Counted from the first letter of the stretch, positions 19,370 to 30,967 are shown. The stretch is 64,000 bases of DNA from Pelagibacteraceae bacterium AG-430-E20 (GCA_003209915.1 QCOF01000001.1:1-64000), one strand, 5' to 3'. Notes: a model not told the origin generated them from the letters alone. A program made the numbers and translations.

Positions 19370-21400
19370 CTATCCTTCTGTTCCTGTTGATTTTAGATTT
19401 AATTTAGAATTATCGCACTCAATCATAGTTTTTGAAGATCTAGCAATAACATTTGAAAAATAATAATCTTTTACTTGAATATTTAATTTTTCATTTTGAA
19501 AATTTGAATTTAGCTGTTCTTTACTATCAACAATTTCCTTCTCTTTTTGCAGTTTAAGAAAATTAAACATGCTACTTTCTAATTCATCTTTGTCATTAAA
19601 CAATTTTCTATTATTCATTACCTCAGCAAGTTCATTTATTATTTGCCAGTCTTCTTTAGCATCACCTGGAGGATAAGATGCTTTATATGCTTTTTGTATT
19701 TTTCCTTCTAGATTTGTAAAATGACCATCCTGTTCTGTATAAGCTGCTCCTGGTAAAATTATGTCAGCAATCTCAGCCCCTTTATCGCCATGACTCCCTT
19801 GATAAATTATAAATTCATCTTTTTTATCAAATTCTAAATTATCTTGTCCAACTAAATAAACAATTTCAAATTTATTAGACTTTAAATCTTTAATTAAATT
19901 AATATCATTATTGATTATTCCTAAATCAAAATTACCAACTGTTGAAGCATCACAAGATAAAATATTTAATGGGTTCCAGTTATCAGTAAATTTATTTTTT
20001 TTATTTAAAAAATCCTTTATCAAATTAAACAAATAATCTGCTGAATTTAATTTTAGTAATGACTCACCAATTATAATCATTGGGTGTTTAGCATCGAGGA
20101 TTTTTTTGGATATTTCATCTGATCCCTCAAAAATATTTTTTATTGATTGGGTTTGACCATCTAAACTCTCATATGGATAAGTTAAATCTCCAACATCATT
20201 AAGTGAGATTATTTTGGTATTATTATTTACAAAAGCTTTCCTTATTCGCGCGTTTAAAATTGTAGCTTCATATCTAGGATTTGTTCCAAGTAAAAATATC
20301 AAATCTGCATCTTCAATTCCATTTATAGAGGAGTTGAATATATAATTTTCCCTCTCTTTGATATTTATGTATCTGTTATCAGATCTAGAGTCGTAGTTAT
20401 GATTATTTAAAGTTCGATCAAAAAACTCTTTAAAAATGTAGCCTGTTTCCATGTTAGTTAAATCTCCAACAAATCCACAAATCTTTTCTTTTGATGAGTT
20501 TTCAAATTTTGATTTAATAATTTTAAAAACTTCATCCCATGAAGCTTTTTCAAATTTGCCATTGTATTTGATAAAAGGTGTATCTAATCTTTGATTTAAT
20601 AAACCATCACATGCATATCTTGTCTTGTCTGAAATCCATTCCTCATTAATGTCCTCATTGATTAAAGGTAAAACTCTTTTGACTTCCCAATCGTAGGTAT
20701 CCACTCTGACATTTGACCCAACAGCATCCATTACATCTACAGTCTCTGTTTTTTTAAGTTCCCAAGGTCTTGCCTCGAATACGTAAGGTTTTGAAGTTAA
20801 AGCACCAACAGGACAAAGATCGATTACGTTTGCTGACAGTTCGGATTGCATTGATTGTTCCAAATATGTAGTAATTTGCATATCCTCACCTCTCCCGATT
20901 GCACCTAATTCAGATACTCCAGCAACTTCAGTGGCAAATCTAACACATCGTGTACAATGTATACATCTCGTCATTTGAGTTTTTATGAGTGGTCCCATAT
21001 ATTTTTCTGAAACAGATCTTTTATTTTCTTTAAATCTTGATTTGTCTACTCCATAAAACATAGATTGATCCTGAAGATCACATTCACCTCCTTGATCACA
21101 CACTGGACAATCTAAAGGATGGTTAGCTAGAAGAAATTCCATAACTCCTTTTCTAGCTTTTTCAACAAAAGCAGTATTAGTTTTAATATTCATTCCCTCT
21201 GCTGCGGGCATTGCACAAGAAGCAATTGGTTTAGGAGATTTTTCCATTTCAACTAAACACATTCTACAATTACCTGCGATAGATAATTTTTCGTGATAAC
21301 AAAATCTAGGAATTTCTGCTCCAGCTTTTTCACACGCTTGTAAGACTGTTAGACCGTCTTCTACTTCTACCTCAATGTCATTTACTTTTAATTTAGGCAT
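19370..21400 (-). CDS. nuoG: NADH-quinone oxidoreductase subunit G
   Basis: Largest peripheral-arm subunit, carrying several iron-sulfur clusters. The N-terminal [2Fe-2S] cysteines are at residues 34, 45 and 48 plus C62. [15 protein letters not shown] segment (His/Cys-ligated cluster) follows, then CIHCTRC and a later cysteine. After this comes a molybdopterin-oxidoreductase-like domain without cofactor function. 676 aa is the short alphaproteobacterial/mitochondrial type. It overlaps nuoF by 8 bases. Confidence 0.96.
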   Translation of the reverse strand: MPKLKVNDIEVEVEDGLTVLQACEKAGAEIPRFCYHEKLSIAGNCRMCLVEMEKSPKPIASCAMPAAEGMNIKTNTAFVEKARKGVMEFLLANHPLDCPVCDQGGECDLQDQSMFYGVDKSRFKENKRSVSEKYMGPLIKTQMTRCIHCTRCVRFATEVAGVSELGAIGRGEDMQITTYLEQSMQSELSANVIDLCPVGALTSKPYVFEARPWELKKTETVDVMDAVGSNVRVDTYDWEVKRVLPLINEDINEEWISDKTRYACDGLLNQRLDTPFIKYNGKFEKASWDEVFKIIKSKFENSSKEKICGFVGDLTNMETGYIFKEFFDRTLNNHNYDSRSDNRYINIKERENYIFNSSINGIEDADLIFLLGTNPRYEATILNARIRKAFVNNNTKIISLNDVGDLTYPYESLDGQTQSIKNIFEGSDEISKKILDAKHPMIIIGESLLKLNSADYLFNLIKDFLNKKNKFTDNWNPLNILSCDASTVGNFDLGIINNDINLIKDLKSNKFEIVYLVGQDNLEFDKKDEFIIYQGSHGDKGAEIADIILPGAAYTEQDGHFTNLEGKIQKAYKASYPPGDAKEDWQIINELAEVMNNRKLFNDKDELESSMFNFLKLQKEKEIVDSKEQLNSNFQNEKLNIQVKDYYFSNVIARSSKTMIECDNSKLNLKSTGTEG

Positions 21401-22724
21401 TTTTTTTATCTAATAAATGTTGGTCAACTAAGTAAGGAATATTATTTTTTTTCTGTACAATTGGATCTAAATTGTTTCTTTCCTCAATTTCTTTTTTAAA
21501 ATGTCTTAACAATCCCTGTACTGGCCAAGAAGATCCTTCTCCAAATGCACAAATTGTATGTCCAGCAATTTGGTTTGTTACATCACCTAACATTTCTACC
21601 TCATCTTTAGTAGCGTCTCCTTTTGCCATTCTTTCTAACATTCTCCACATCCAACCAGAACCTTCTCTACATGGAGTGCATTGACCACAACTTTCATGTT
21701 TGTAAAATCTGGCTATTCTTGCCATACATTTAATAATGTCTTGATCTTTGTTAATAACAACAATTCCTGCAGTGCCTAATCCACTTTTTTCAGCCATTAG
21801 CGAGTCAAAGTCCATTGTTAACGTTTCACATTTTTCTTTTGGTATTAAAGGCATTGATGATCCACCTGGAATTACTGCTTGTAAGTTTTCCCATCCACCA
21901 ATTACTCCACCAGCATGAACTTCTATTAACTCTTTTAGTGGTATGTTCATCTCTTCCTCTACATTGCATGGGTTATTTACGTTACCTGATATACAAAAAA
22001 TTTTTGTACCAGTATTTTTTTCTCTTCCTAATGAGGAAAACCACTTTCCACCTCTTCTAAGAATTGTTGGCACAACAGCAATAGTTTCAACATTGTTAAT
22101 AATTGTTGGACATCCATAAAGTCCAATCAATGCCGGAAAAGGAGGTTTTAATCTTGGTTGCCCTTTTTTGCCTTCTATACTTTCAAGTAAAGCTGTTTCT
22201 TCACCACAAATATAAGCACCTGCTCCATAGTGAATGTAGATATCCAAATCCCATCCTGTTCCAGCAGCATCTTTACCTAACAACTTCTTTGCGTAAGCCT
22301 CATCAATGGCTGTTTGTAATTTTTGACCCTCTATAAAATATTCACCTCTGATATAAATATAACAAACATGTGCTTGAACAGCGTATGAGGCTATCAAACA
22401 TCCCTCAATTAATTTATGAGGTTCAAATCTTAAAATATCTCTATCTTTACACGTACCTGGTTCTGACTCGTCAGCATTAATGACTAAATAATGAGGTCTA
22501 GAACCAACTTCTTTTGGAGCAAAAGACCATTTCAAACCTGTAGGGAAACCTGCACCACCTCTACCTCTTAATTGAGAGTCTTTTATTTCGTTAATTATCC
22601 AATCTCTGCCTTTTGCGGTTAAATCTGAAGTTTTTACCCAATCCCCTCTTGTTTGAGCAGCAGCAACATCTGAGCCCATGTCATTATATAAATTTTTAAA
22701 TATTCTATCCTGATCTTTAAGCAT
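21393..22724 (-). CDS. nuoF: NADH-quinone oxidoreductase subunit F
   Basis: NADH- and FMN-binding subunit, 443 aa. The NADH site has [13 protein letters not shown], the FMN site contains [15 protein letters not shown], and the [4Fe-4S] N3 motif is [12 protein letters not shown] with a later cysteine in HTICAFG. It oxidises NADH and passes electrons to NuoG and NuoE. It overlaps the nuoE and nuoG genes by 8 bases each. Confidence 0.97.
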   Translation of the reverse strand: MLKDQDRIFKNLYNDMGSDVAAAQTRGDWVKTSDLTAKGRDWIINEIKDSQLRGRGGAGFPTGLKWSFAPKEVGSRPHYLVINADESEPGTCKDRDILRFEPHKLIEGCLIASYAVQAHVCYIYIRGEYFIEGQKLQTAIDEAYAKKLLGKDAAGTGWDLDIYIHYGAGAYICGEETALLESIEGKKGQPRLKPPFPALIGLYGCPTIINNVETIAVVPTILRRGGKWFSSLGREKNTGTKIFCISGNVNNPCNVEEEMNIPLKELIEVHAGGVIGGWENLQAVIPGGSSMPLIPKEKCETLTMDFDSLMAEKSGLGTAGIVVINKDQDIIKCMARIARFYKHESCGQCTPCREGSGWMWRMLERMAKGDATKDEVEMLGDVTNQIAGHTICAFGEGSSWPVQGLLRHFKKEIEERNNLDPIVQKKNNIPYLVDQHLLDKKNA

Positions 22725-23325
22725 TTTTAATATCCATAAGTGTTTTTCTATTATTTTCTGGTTCAGTATTTAATCGTCCTCGATAAGATCCTGGTTTAGG
22801 AGTTTCACCTTTAGAAATTTTATCAAATATTTCTAATGTTTTTTCTTTATCTAAGTCTTCATAATAATCATCATTAATTTGCATCATTGGTGCATTTACA
22901 CAAGCACCCAAACATTCAACTTCCATCCAAGAACAGTTTTTATCAGTTGATAACTGATTTTCGTTTTCTGAAATTTTTTCTTTGCAAGCTTCAACTAATT
23001 GATTTGCACCCCTAATCATACATGGTGTAGTTGTGCAAACTTGAACAAAATATTTTCCAACAGGAGCTAGGTTATACATGGTATAGAAGGTTGCGACCTC
23101 ATAAACTTTTATGTAGGGCATATCTAAAAATTTTGCGATATATTTCATTGCTACTAGAGGTATCCAATTTTCGTTCTGTTTTTGAGCAATATATAAAAGA
23201 GCCATAACTGCACTTTGTTGTTTACCTTTAGGATATTTAGAAACGATTTTATTCGCTTCCTCCAATGAAGAGGTATTAAATTCAAAAACTTCTGGTTGAT
23301 TTTTCGAAGGTCTTCTTAAATTCAT
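22717..23325 (-). CDS. nuoE: NADH-quinone oxidoreductase subunit E
   Basis: Thioredoxin-fold subunit with the [2Fe-2S] cluster N1a, 202 aa. The cluster cysteines lie in [10 protein letters not shown] and CLGACVNAP. The N-terminal helical part contains [13 protein letters not shown] and [12 protein letters not shown] as in the family. The start overlaps the nuoD stop by 4 bases (ATGA type). Confidence 0.96.
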   Translation of the reverse strand: MNLRRPSKNQPEVFEFNTSSLEEANKIVSKYPKGKQQSAVMALLYIAQKQNENWIPLVAMKYIAKFLDMPYIKVYEVATFYTMYNLAPVGKYFVQVCTTTPCMIRGANQLVEACKEKISENENQLSTDKNCSWMEVECLGACVNAPMMQINDDYYEDLDKEKTLEIFDKISKGETPKPGSYRGRLNTEPENNRKTLMDIKNA

Positions 23326-24497
23326 CTATCCACCTCTCCAAATACTATATCCAAGGAACCCAAAACTGCTGGAACATCTGCTAACATATGACCTTTAATT
23401 AAATAATCCATTGACTGAAGATGTGAAAATCCTGGAGCTCTTATTTTACATTTGTATGGCTTATTAGATCCATCTGAAATCAAATAAACACCAAATTCAC
23501 CTTTAGGAGCTTCAACAGCAGTGTAAATTTCGTCTTTAGGGACACGGTAGCCTTCAGTAAAAAGTTTAAAATGATGAATAAGGGCTTCCATTGATTGTTT
23601 AATTTCTTTTTTTGATGGTGGACTTATTTTTCCATCTGATGATTTAATTGGCCCTTTTTCCATTTTTGATAGACATTGTTTTATGATTGAAACACTTTCT
23701 TTCATTTCTTCTATTCTACATAAGTATCTATCATAGCAATCTCCATTTTTACCAATTGGTATTTTGAATTCTAATTTTTCATAGCCATCATATGGTTGAG
23801 ATTTTCTTAAATCCCATGGAACTCCAGATCCTCTAATCATAACGCCAGAGAAAGAATAGTCTAAAGCATCCTCTTTTGTAACAACGCCTATATCCACATT
23901 TCTTTGTTTAAAAATTCTATTATCAGTTAATAAACTTTCCAAATCATTAATAATTTTTGGAAATGTCTCACAAAATTTTGCAATATCTTCTTCTAGTCCT
24001 TGAGGTAAATCTTGATGAACACCACCAGCTCTAAAATAATTTGCATGAAGTCTAGAACCTGATGCTCTCTCATAAAAAGTCATTAATGTCTCCCGTTCTT
24101 CAAAACCCCATAAAGATGGAGTTAATGCCCCTACATCAAGGGCTTGTGTAGTAACATTTAAAATATGACTTAATATTCTTCCTATCTCACAAAAGATTAC
24201 TCTTATGTACTGAGCTCTGATTGGGACATCAATTTTAAGAACCTTCTCAGTTGCTAAAGCAAAAGCATGCTCTTGGTTCATTGGAGCGACATAGTCTAAT
24301 CGATCAAAATATGGAACAGCCTGCATGTAAGTCTTATTCTCAATTAATTTTTCAGTACCTCTGTGTAATAATCCAATATGAGGATCTGCTTTTTCAACTA
24401 CTTCACCGTCAAGCTCTAAAATTAATCTTAATACTCCATGAGCAGCAGGATGTTGAGGACCAAAATTTAAATTTAAATTTTTAATTTTTTTTGTCAT
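23322..24497 (-). CDS. nuoD: NADH-quinone oxidoreductase subunit D
   Basis: 49-kDa quinone-binding subunit, 391 aa. Family patterns are [15 protein letters not shown] at the N terminus, [26 protein letters not shown], and the C-terminal end [12 protein letters not shown]. Its first residues overlap the nuoC end by 17 bases. With NuoB and NuoH it forms the ubiquinone site. Confidence 0.97.
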   Translation of the reverse strand: MTKKIKNLNLNFGPQHPAAHGVLRLILELDGEVVEKADPHIGLLHRGTEKLIENKTYMQAVPYFDRLDYVAPMNQEHAFALATEKVLKIDVPIRAQYIRVIFCEIGRILSHILNVTTQALDVGALTPSLWGFEERETLMTFYERASGSRLHANYFRAGGVHQDLPQGLEEDIAKFCETFPKIINDLESLLTDNRIFKQRNVDIGVVTKEDALDYSFSGVMIRGSGVPWDLRKSQPYDGYEKLEFKIPIGKNGDCYDRYLCRIEEMKESVSIIKQCLSKMEKGPIKSSDGKISPPSKKEIKQSMEALIHHFKLFTEGYRVPKDEIYTAVEAPKGEFGVYLISDGSNKPYKCKIRAPGFSHLQSMDYLIKGHMLADVPAVLGSLDIVFGEVDR

Positions 24498-25086
24498 TAT
24501 TATCTAATTCTTCTTTTATATATTTTGTACCTTCCCATGGACTTTCATAATCAAAATTTCTGTAATTTTGTTCAAGTTTAACAGGTTCGCTAATTACTTT
24601 TTTTTGATCTTCACTATATCTAACTTCGGTGTGTCCTGTTAAAGGAAAATCTTTTCTAAGTGGGTGACCTTCAAATCCATAATCTGTTAGTATTCTTCTT
24701 AAATCTGGATGATCCTTGAAAGATACACCATACATGTCAAATACTTCTCTTTCCATCCAGTTAGCCGAAGGAAAAATACTGGTTACAGAGGGTATTATTT
24801 CATTTTCTGCAATTGAATATTTTAAAATTAATCGTTGATTAAATTCGTGACTTAAGAATAAATAAATTACTTCAAATCTTTGACTATTTTCTGGATAATC
24901 AATAACAGTTATATCTATAAGTTGCCTAAATTTTGTATCTGAATTTGTTTTTAAAAATAAAATTACGTCAATTAAATCATCTTTGTCAGTCTCAATATAA
25001 ATCTGATTATGTTTAATTTCAGTTTTATTTATTTTTGTTGTTAATTCAGAATTAATTTTTTTTTCCAAATCAATTAACGTTTGCAT
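24481..25086 (-). CDS. nuoC: NADH-quinone oxidoreductase subunit C
   Basis: 30-kDa peripheral-arm subunit, 201 aa. The signature [26 protein letters not shown] appears in the centre, followed by [12 protein letters not shown]. NuoC and NuoD are separate genes here, in contrast to the fused form of E. coli. It is 2 bases downstream of nuoB. Confidence 0.96.
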   Translation of the reverse strand: MQTLIDLEKKINSELTTKINKTEIKHNQIYIETDKDDLIDVILFLKTNSDTKFRQLIDITVIDYPENSQRFEVIYLFLSHEFNQRLILKYSIAENEIIPSVTSIFPSANWMEREVFDMYGVSFKDHPDLRRILTDYGFEGHPLRKDFPLTGHTEVRYSEDQKKVISEPVKLEQNYRNFDYESPWEGTKYIKEELDNNDKKN

Positions 25087-25088
25087 GA

Positions 25089-25604
25089 TTACCTTGTAAT
25101 TGAACCTTTGTTTCTAATCTTTTTTTGAAGTTGTAATATTCCATACAGTAAGGCTTCTGCGGAAGGAGGACATCCAGGAACATAAATATCCACAGGTACA
25201 ATTCTATCACAGCCTCTTACAACCGAATATGAGTAATGATAATATCCACCTCCATTCGCACAGCTACCCATGGAAATAACATATCTAGGTTCTGGCATTT
25301 GATCATAAACTTTTCTTAAAGCTGGAGCCATTTTATTAGTTAAAGTTCCAGCTACTATCATAACGTCTGATTGTCTAGGCGATCCTCTGGGAGCGGCACC
25401 AAAACGTTCTAAATCATATCTTGGCATAGCTGTTTGCATCATTTCAACTGCACAGCATGCAAGTCCAAATGTCATCCAATGTAATGATCCTGATCTAGAC
25501 CAATTAATTAAATTATCTAGAGAAGTTGTAATAAATCCATTCTTACTAAAGTCATCAGCAAGTTGTTTAAATTCATCAGGTACCTGATCTATTTTATTAT
25601 TCAT
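25089..25604 (-). CDS. nuoB: NADH-quinone oxidoreductase subunit B
   Basis: Carries the terminal [4Fe-4S] cluster N2 next to the quinone site, 171 aa. The adjacent cysteines are in LACCAVEMM, with the others in [10 protein letters not shown] and [11 protein letters not shown]. The spacing to nuoA is 12 bases, the widest gap in the nuoA-dnaE run. Confidence 0.97.
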   Translation of the reverse strand: MNNKIDQVPDEFKQLADDFSKNGFITTSLDNLINWSRSGSLHWMTFGLACCAVEMMQTAMPRYDLERFGAAPRGSPRQSDVMIVAGTLTNKMAPALRKVYDQMPEPRYVISMGSCANGGGYYHYSYSVVRGCDRIVPVDIYVPGCPPSAEALLYGILQLQKKIRNKGSITR

Positions 25605-25616
25605 AATATTCTTATT

Positions 25617-25985
25617 TTATTCCCAGTCTAAAGCACCTTTTTTCCACTCATAAATAAAACCAATTGTAAGTATGAATAAAAAAATCATCATTGAAGAAAA
25701 ACCTAACAAACCAATATTACCTAAAGAGATTGCCCAAGGAAAAAGGAAAGCAATTTCTAAATCAAAAATAATAAATAAAATTGCAACCAGATAAAATCTT
25801 ACATCAAACTCCATTCTAGAGTCTTCAAATGGTTCAAATCCACACTCATAAGCAGAAAGTTTTTCAGGATCAGGTTTTTTTGGCGAAAGAACAAAATTAA
25901 CAACCACAAAAGCGCAACTCAAACCTAAAGCTAGGACTAAGAAAATTATTATAGAAAGGTAATCTTGCAAAAAATCAGATAACAT
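25617..25985 (-). CDS. nuoA: NADH-quinone oxidoreductase subunit A
   Basis: Three-helix membrane subunit at the junction with the peripheral arm. Signature elements are [14 protein letters not shown] with the quinone-loop cysteine, and [22 protein letters not shown] chose the ATG at 25985 (122 aa, MLSDFLQDY), which matches the family length. An in-frame ATG at 26057 would add 24 residues without family resemblance and would leave only about 8 bases of leader after the predicted promoter. Neither start has a strong ribosome binding site. First gene of the nuo run. Confidence 0.9.
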   Translation of the reverse strand: MLSDFLQDYLSIIIFLVLALGLSCAFVVVNFVLSPKKPDPEKLSAYECGFEPFEDSRMEFDVRFYLVAILFIIFDLEIAFLFPWAISLGNIGLLGFSSMMIFLFILTIGFIYEWKKGALDWE

Positions 25986-26071
25986 TGAGGTCTGTATATC
26001 ATTTTTTAATTGTTCGTGAAGCGCTGATACGTCACATTTTTTAATAAAAAAAAACATAACAATTTCAATTG

Positions 26072-26099
26072 TTTATAAGGAGTAGCCAAAATAAGACAA
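26072..26099 (-). promoter_or_regulatory. Candidate nuo operon promoter
   Basis: On the minus strand, TTGTCT (26099-26094) and TATAAA (26077-26072) are separated by 16 bases, close to the sigma-70 consensus. Transcription would begin near 26065, giving a leader of about 80 bases to the preferred nuoA start. It lies between the tRNA-Asp gene and nuoA, so read-through from the tRNA promoter is also possible. Confidence 0.45.
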
Positions 26100-26143
26100 C
26101 AATATCAATGTTTTATGAATTGATAGAAATTTTTTGAAAAAAG

Positions 26144-26220
26144 TGGCGGGAGTGAAGGGACTCGAACCCTCGACCTATCGCGTGACAGGCGATCGCTCTA
26201 ACCAACTGAGCTACACCCCC
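26144..26220 (-). tRNA. tRNA-Asp (GTC)
   Basis: A 77-base cloverleaf with encoded CCA. The acceptor stem GGGGGTG pairs with CACTCCC (one G-U pair), the D arm is GCTC/GAGC, the anticodon stem ATCGC/GCGAT surrounds loop CTGTCAC with anticodon GTC, and the T arm has TTCGAGT. It lies 11 bases downstream of tRNA-Val in the direction of transcription. Confidence 0.97.
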
Positions 26221-26231
26221 ACTTTAACTTT

Positions 26232-26307
26232 TGGTGGGCAGTATAGGACTCGAACCTATGACCCCCTCGGTGTAAACGAGATGCTCTACCAACTGAGCTA
26301 ACCGCCC
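26232..26307 (-). tRNA. tRNA-Val (TAC)
   Basis: A 76-base cloverleaf with encoded CCA. The acceptor stem GGGCGGT pairs with ACTGCCC, the D arm is GCTC/GAGC, the anticodon loop TTTACAC holds anticodon TAC, and the T loop is TTCGAGT. It is first in a two-tRNA unit with tRNA-Asp and preceded by a good promoter match. Confidence 0.97.
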
Positions 26308-26327
26308 ATAACCCAAAAGTATCGTGA

Positions 26328-26355
26328 TTTATATCTTCTACAATAATAACGTCAA
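26328..26355 (-). promoter_or_regulatory. Candidate promoter of the tRNA-Val/tRNA-Asp unit
   Basis: Minus-strand TTGACG (26355-26350), a 16-base spacer and TATAAA (26333-26328), about 20 bases upstream of the tRNA-Val 5' end. This is one of the best sigma-70-like matches in the window. Confidence 0.6.
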
Positions 26356-26389
26356 GATTTATTAATTACTATAAAATAGAGGTAAATTA

Positions 26390-26509
26390 TTAAAATCCAC
26401 CTCTCCAATTTGACTTATTTTCAAAATTATCTTTCTCTTGTTTGGAAATAGGTCTTAACAAATAAAAAGCTAAAAATATAAATATCAAAAAGCCTAATAT
26501 TAATTCCAT
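26390..26509 (-). CDS. 39-aa single-pass membrane peptide
   Basis: An ATG-started frame of 39 residues. Residues 2-18 are one hydrophobic segment (ELILGFLIFIFLAFYLL), followed by RPISKQEKDN and a tail rich in N, S, W and G. It lies between lon (start of transcription side) and the tRNA-Val promoter, filling what would otherwise be a 220-base gap. The composition of a helix plus polar tail is typical of a real small membrane protein. Family and function are not recognised. Confidence 0.5.
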   Translation of the reverse strand: MELILGFLIFIFLAFYLLRPISKQEKDNFENKSNWRGGF

Positions 26510-26526
26510 TTTAAATAGTTTGATTA

Positions 26527-28905
26527 TTACTGAATACTAGCTTGTGATTTATCGTCTTTTTTAGTTATGTCTACTTCAACCCATTCAGTGGGTTTCAATT
26601 CTTTTGTTAAAGCTATTTTAAGTACTTGATCTGCATGCTCTACTGGAGTGATTTTAATATCATCCATTATTTTTTTCGGCATATCCACAAGATCTTTTTC
26701 ATTTTCTTTTGGTATTAAGACTTCTTTAATTCCAGCTCTATGTGCTGCTAATAATTTTTCTTTTAATCCACCAATTTGTAAAACCTGACCTGTTAAAGTA
26801 ACTTCTCCAGTCATAGCCAAATCTTTTCTTACAGGGATATTTGTAATTGAAGATACAATTGACGTAACCATTCCAACACCCGCTGATGGACCATCTTTAG
26901 GAGTGGCACCTTCAGGAACATGAATGTGAAAATCTTTCTTCTCAAATAATGGAGGAATAATTCCATATTCAAGACATTTAGATCTAACAAAAGATTTTGC
27001 AGCTTTAACTGACTCTTGCATTACATCACCAAGCTTACCTGTAATTTGCATTCTACCTTTACCAGGCATAGTTACTGTTTCAATTTTAAGTATCTCCCCA
27101 CCATACTCTGTCCAAGCAAGTCCAACAACAATACCAACTTTATCATCAGTCTCTAATTCACCAAAATTAAATTTTGCAACTCCAAGAAAGTCAGACAAAT
27201 TTTTATTATTTACATTGACTTCCTTTTCTTCTCCAGCAACAATTTTCTTAACGACTTTTCGTGCTATTTTCGAAATTTCTCTTTCTAGATTTCTTACTCC
27301 AGACTCTTTAGTGTAACCTCTTATTACTTCTTTAATAACATCATCACTTAAATTCATTTCTTTATCTTTAACACCGTTATCTTTAACTTGTTTAGGTAAC
27401 AAATATTTATTAGCAATATTTATTTTTTCATCCTCTGTATAACCAGCTAGTCTAATGACTTCCATTCTATCTAATAATGGCGGAAGAATATTTAATGTAT
27501 TTGCAGTTGTAACGAACATTACATCTGAAAGATCATAATCTACTTCTAAGTAATGGTCATTAAAGGTTGTGTTTTGTTCAGGATCTAAAGCTTCCAATAA
27601 AGCAGATGAAGGATCTCCTCTATAATCATTTCCTATTTTATCAATTTCATCTAATAAAATTAATGGATTTTTTGTTCCAGCTTTTTTCATCATCTGAATA
27701 ATTTTGCCTGGTAGTGAGCCTATATAGGTTCTTCTATGGCCTCTGATTTCAGCTTCATCTCTCATGCCTCCAACAGACATTCTCACGAATTCTCGATTAG
27801 TTGCTTTAGCAATTGACTTTCCTAATGAAGTTTTACCAACACCTGGTGGCCCAACTAAACATAAAATTGGTCCTTTAATTTTTTCCATTCTTTTTTGAAC
27901 TGCAAGGAACTCAACTATTCTCTCTTTAATTTTTTCTAAGCCGAAATGGTCCTTGTCTAAAGTATTTTGTGCCTTCGCCAAATCAATATCAACTTCACTT
28001 TTTTTATACCATGGAAGTTCTGTCATCCAATCTAAATAATTTCTTACTACAGTAGCTTCAGCTGACATAGGACTCATGTTTTTTAATTTTTTTAATTCCT
28101 GAAGACATTTTTTTTCCACATCTTTAGGCATCTTAGCTTTAGTGATCGCTTTGTTTATGCTTGTAGTTTCATCTTTCCCATCTTCAATTTCTCCAAGTTC
28201 TTTTTGGATTGCTTTCAGTTGCTCATTTAAATAATACTCACGTTGAGTTTTTTCCATTTGAGTTTTAACTCTTCCTCTAATTCTTTTCTCAACACCAATT
28301 ATACTAGTTTCATTTTCCATAATTTTAATTATGGCGTTTAACCTTTTTTTAACATCATTGGTTTCAAAAATTTGTTGTTTTTCAGAAATCGAAGCCGCTA
28401 TATGTGATGCAATATTGTCTGCAATTTGAGATGGGTCTTTTAGTTGCTTAATTGTATTTATTGTTTCGTTAGAAATTTTTTTATTAATAGATGTTAACTT
28501 TTCTAGTCTTCTTAAAGCGGTTGCTGCTAATGGAAACAGATCTTCATCCTTAGAGAGGACATCGTTAAAATAAGTATAGTCACAAGTAATAAATTTTTCA
28601 TTATCTTTAAAATCTAAAATTTTAACTCTTTTTATTCCTTCTACTAAGACCTTAACAGTACCATCTGGTAATTTTAATAGTTGTAAAATATTTCCTTCAC
28701 ATCCATACATAAAAACATCAGTTTTACTTGGGTCATCAATTTCAGAATTTTTTTGAGTTACTAGTATGATTTTTTTGTCTTTCTTCATTACTTCGTTTAA
28801 TGCAGAAATTGATTTATCCCTGCCTACAAATAATGGAATAACCATACTTGGAAAGACTACGATATCTCTTAAAGGAAGTAACGGTAGTGAGATTTTAACA
28901 TCCAT
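26527..28905 (-). CDS. lon: ATP-dependent protease Lon
   Basis: Cytoplasmic AAA+ protease that degrades misfolded and regulatory proteins. 792 aa: the N-terminal substrate domain begins LPLLPLRDIVVFPSMVIPL, Walker A GPPGVGKT lies near residue 351, Walker B in LILLDEIDKIG, and the proteolytic dyad serine in DGPSAGVGM near residue 674 with the lysine in GGLKEKLLAAHRAG. It follows clpX on the same strand after a 60-base gap, forming a tig-clpP-clpX-lon chaperone/protease cluster. Confidence 0.97.
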   Translation of the reverse strand: MDVKISLPLLPLRDIVVFPSMVIPLFVGRDKSISALNEVMKKDKKIILVTQKNSEIDDPSKTDVFMYGCEGNILQLLKLPDGTVKVLVEGIKRVKILDFKDNEKFITCDYTYFNDVLSKDEDLFPLAATALRRLEKLTSINKKISNETINTIKQLKDPSQIADNIASHIAASISEKQQIFETNDVKKRLNAIIKIMENETSIIGVEKRIRGRVKTQMEKTQREYYLNEQLKAIQKELGEIEDGKDETTSINKAITKAKMPKDVEKKCLQELKKLKNMSPMSAEATVVRNYLDWMTELPWYKKSEVDIDLAKAQNTLDKDHFGLEKIKERIVEFLAVQKRMEKIKGPILCLVGPPGVGKTSLGKSIAKATNREFVRMSVGGMRDEAEIRGHRRTYIGSLPGKIIQMMKKAGTKNPLILLDEIDKIGNDYRGDPSSALLEALDPEQNTTFNDHYLEVDYDLSDVMFVTTANTLNILPPLLDRMEVIRLAGYTEDEKINIANKYLLPKQVKDNGVKDKEMNLSDDVIKEVIRGYTKESGVRNLEREISKIARKVVKKIVAGEEKEVNVNNKNLSDFLGVAKFNFGELETDDKVGIVVGLAWTEYGGEILKIETVTMPGKGRMQITGKLGDVMQESVKAAKSFVRSKCLEYGIIPPLFEKKDFHIHVPEGATPKDGPSAGVGMVTSIVSSITNIPVRKDLAMTGEVTLTGQVLQIGGLKEKLLAAHRAGIKEVLIPKENEKDLVDMPKKIMDDIKITPVEHADQVLKIALTKELKPTEWVEVDITKKDDKSQASIQ

Positions 28906-28965
28906 GATGATAATATGGATATTATAATTTATTTTGCAATAGGTTTTTGCTAGTTATTAAGGATA

Positions 28966-30234
28966 TTAAGCCGCTGTAGTCTTATTAGACTTAGATTTAT
29001 TGTCACCTTTTGAATGAACCAAAATAGGTTGGGATTGACCTTTTGCTGCACTTGCATCAACAATTACTTCATCAATATCTTCTCGACTTGGTAAGTCGTA
29101 CATTGTTTTTAACAAAATATTTTCCAAGATCGATCTTAATCCTCTTGCGCCAGTTTTTTTCTTTATAGCTTTTTGAGCTATTTCTTTTAGAGCATTTTCT
29201 TTAAATATTAATTTAGCTCCATCTAATTTAAATAATTCTTGATATTGTTTTGTTAAAGAATTTTTTGGTTCTTGTAATATTTTTATTAAAGATTTTTCAT
29301 CTAGATCTTCAAGTGTAGCAATCATGGGTAGTCTGCCAATGAATTCAGGGATCAATCCAAATTTTAATAGATCCTCAGGCTCAAGTCCTTTCATCCACTC
29401 ACCGGTTTTTTTATCTTGAGTATTTTTTACATCAGCACCAAATCCAATTGAGGTTCCTTTGTCTCTTTGAGAAATTATTTTATCTAATCCAGCAAAGGCA
29501 CCTCCACAAATAAATAATATATTTGTTGTATCAACTTGTAAAAATTCTTGTTGTGGATGTTTTCTTCCACCCTGAGGAGGTACGCTAGCAACAGTACCTT
29601 CCATAATTTTTAGTAAAGCTTGTTGCACACCTTCACCTGAGACATCTCTTGTTATCGATGGATTTTCAGATTTTCTACTTATTTTGTCAACTTCGTCGAT
29701 ATATACGATTCCTCTTTGGGCTTTCTCTACATTGTAATCTGAGGCTTGTAATAATTTTAAAATAATATTTTCTACATCTTCACCAACATAACCTGCTTCA
29801 GTTAATGTGGTTGCATCAGCCATCGTAAACGGAACATCTAAAATTCTTGCCAAAGTTTGTGCTAATAAAGTTTTACCACAGCCTGTAGGACCAACTAAAA
29901 GTATATTAGATTTGGAGAGCTCAACGTTTTTACTTGTTTTGCTCTCATAATTTAATCTTTTGTAATGATTATGAACCGCAACCGACAAAACTTTTTTTGC
30001 ATGAGCTTGTCCAATTACATAATCATCTAAAACTGTGCAAATTTCTTTTGGAGAAGGAAGACCATCTTGATGTTTAACAAAAGTGTCTTTACTTTCTTCT
30101 TTAATAATATCCATACATAGCTCAACGCACTCATCACAAATAAACACAGTTGGGCCAGCAATCAATTTTCTAACTTCATGTTGACTCTTTCCGCAGAAAG
30201 AACAGTAAAGAATATTTTTATTATTTGTACTCAT
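28966..30234 (-). CDS. clpX: ATP-dependent Clp protease ATP-binding subunit ClpX
   Basis: Hexameric unfoldase feeding ClpP. The zinc-binding domain has cysteines at residues 11, 14, 33 and 36. Walker A GPTGCGKT is at 115-122, Walker B in [11 protein letters not shown], and the pore and sensor regions follow. The ClpP-docking loop is seen as [10 protein letters not shown]. 422 aa is standard. It is downstream of clpP and upstream of lon. Confidence 0.97.
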   Translation of the reverse strand: MSTNNKNILYCSFCGKSQHEVRKLIAGPTVFICDECVELCMDIIKEESKDTFVKHQDGLPSPKEICTVLDDYVIGQAHAKKVLSVAVHNHYKRLNYESKTSKNVELSKSNILLVGPTGCGKTLLAQTLARILDVPFTMADATTLTEAGYVGEDVENIILKLLQASDYNVEKAQRGIVYIDEVDKISRKSENPSITRDVSGEGVQQALLKIMEGTVASVPPQGGRKHPQQEFLQVDTTNILFICGGAFAGLDKIISQRDKGTSIGFGADVKNTQDKKTGEWMKGLEPEDLLKFGLIPEFIGRLPMIATLEDLDEKSLIKILQEPKNSLTKQYQELFKLDGAKLIFKENALKEIAQKAIKKKTGARGLRSILENILLKTMYDLPSREDIDEVIVDASAAKGQSQPILVHSKGDNKSKSNKTTAA

Positions 30235-30265
30235 AAATTTTTAAACGAATCAATTGTAATACTTT

Positions 30266-30271
30266 ATTATA
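30266..30271 (-). promoter_or_regulatory. Possible clpX promoter -10 element
   Basis: The 88-base gap between clpP and clpX contains a perfect minus-strand TATAAT at 30271-30266, about 32 bases before the clpX ATG. The -35 position 17 bases upstream reads AAACTT, which is a weak match, so this may be a promoter of low strength or one that depends on another sigma factor or activator. Confidence 0.35.
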
Positions 30272-30322
30272 GAAGACTCCTACTAATCAAGTTTGGAATA
30301 TTCTAAAACAACATGTAGTGTA

Positions 30323-30934
30323 TTAAGATCTTTTTTCTACAACTTCGTCAATAAGACCAAATGACTTTGCAACATCAGCAGTCATGAAATTGTCTCTTTC
30401 AAGCGCAGATTTCACTTCATCAACACTCTTACCTGTATGTTTTGAGTAAATTTCATTTAATCTTTTTTTCAATGATAAAACTTCATTTGCATGAATCTCT
30501 ATATCAGTTGCTTGACCTTGAAAACCGGCAGATGGTTGGTGTACCATTATCCTTGAATTTGGTAATGAAAATCTTTTTCCTTTAGTTCCAGCTGCCAATA
30601 AAAATGACCCCATCGATGCAGCTTGTCCAATACATAAAGTTGAGATATCAGGTTTTACATATTGCATAGTATCATAAATACCAAGTCCAGCAGTTACTAA
30701 TCCTCCAGGGCTATTGACATATAAATAAATTTCTTTTTTAGGATCCTCTGCTTCTAAAAATAATAACTGGGCTGTAACAAGTGAAGCCACATTATCATTA
30801 ATCTGACCAGTTAAAAAAATTATTCTTTCTTTTAATAATCGTGAGTAAATATCATAAGCTCTTTCACCTTTGCTAGATTGCTCCACCACCATAGGCACTA
30901 GGTTACTCATATGTTCAAATAAATTTGTTGTCAT
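30323..30934 (-). CDS. clpP: ATP-dependent Clp protease proteolytic subunit
   Basis: Serine protease that forms the barrel of ClpXP. The catalytic triad is visible: Ser107 in GQAASMGS, His132 in MVHQPSAG and Asp181 in ERDNFM. 203 aa is the usual length. It lies 33 bases after the trigger factor gene and before clpX, the classical tig-clpP-clpX-lon order. Confidence 0.97.
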   Translation of the reverse strand: MTTNLFEHMSNLVPMVVEQSSKGERAYDIYSRLLKERIIFLTGQINDNVASLVTAQLLFLEAEDPKKEIYLYVNSPGGLVTAGLGIYDTMQYVKPDISTLCIGQAASMGSFLLAAGTKGKRFSLPNSRIMVHQPSAGFQGQATDIEIHANEVLSLKKRLNEIYSKHTGKSVDEVKSALERDNFMTADVAKSFGLIDEVVEKRS

Positions 30935-30967
30935 AAATTGATTCGAGTTCTTTTATACAACTTGAGA

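Noticed and set aside
21472-22336. Several plus-strand frames opposite nuoF
   Set aside because: NuoF reads clearly on the minus strand through the region; the opposite frames have odd compositions rich in L and H.
25617-26057. Longer nuoA form starting at 26057
   Set aside because: It adds 24 residues with no match to NuoA and would start within about 8 bases of the predicted transcription start; the 25985 start fits family length.
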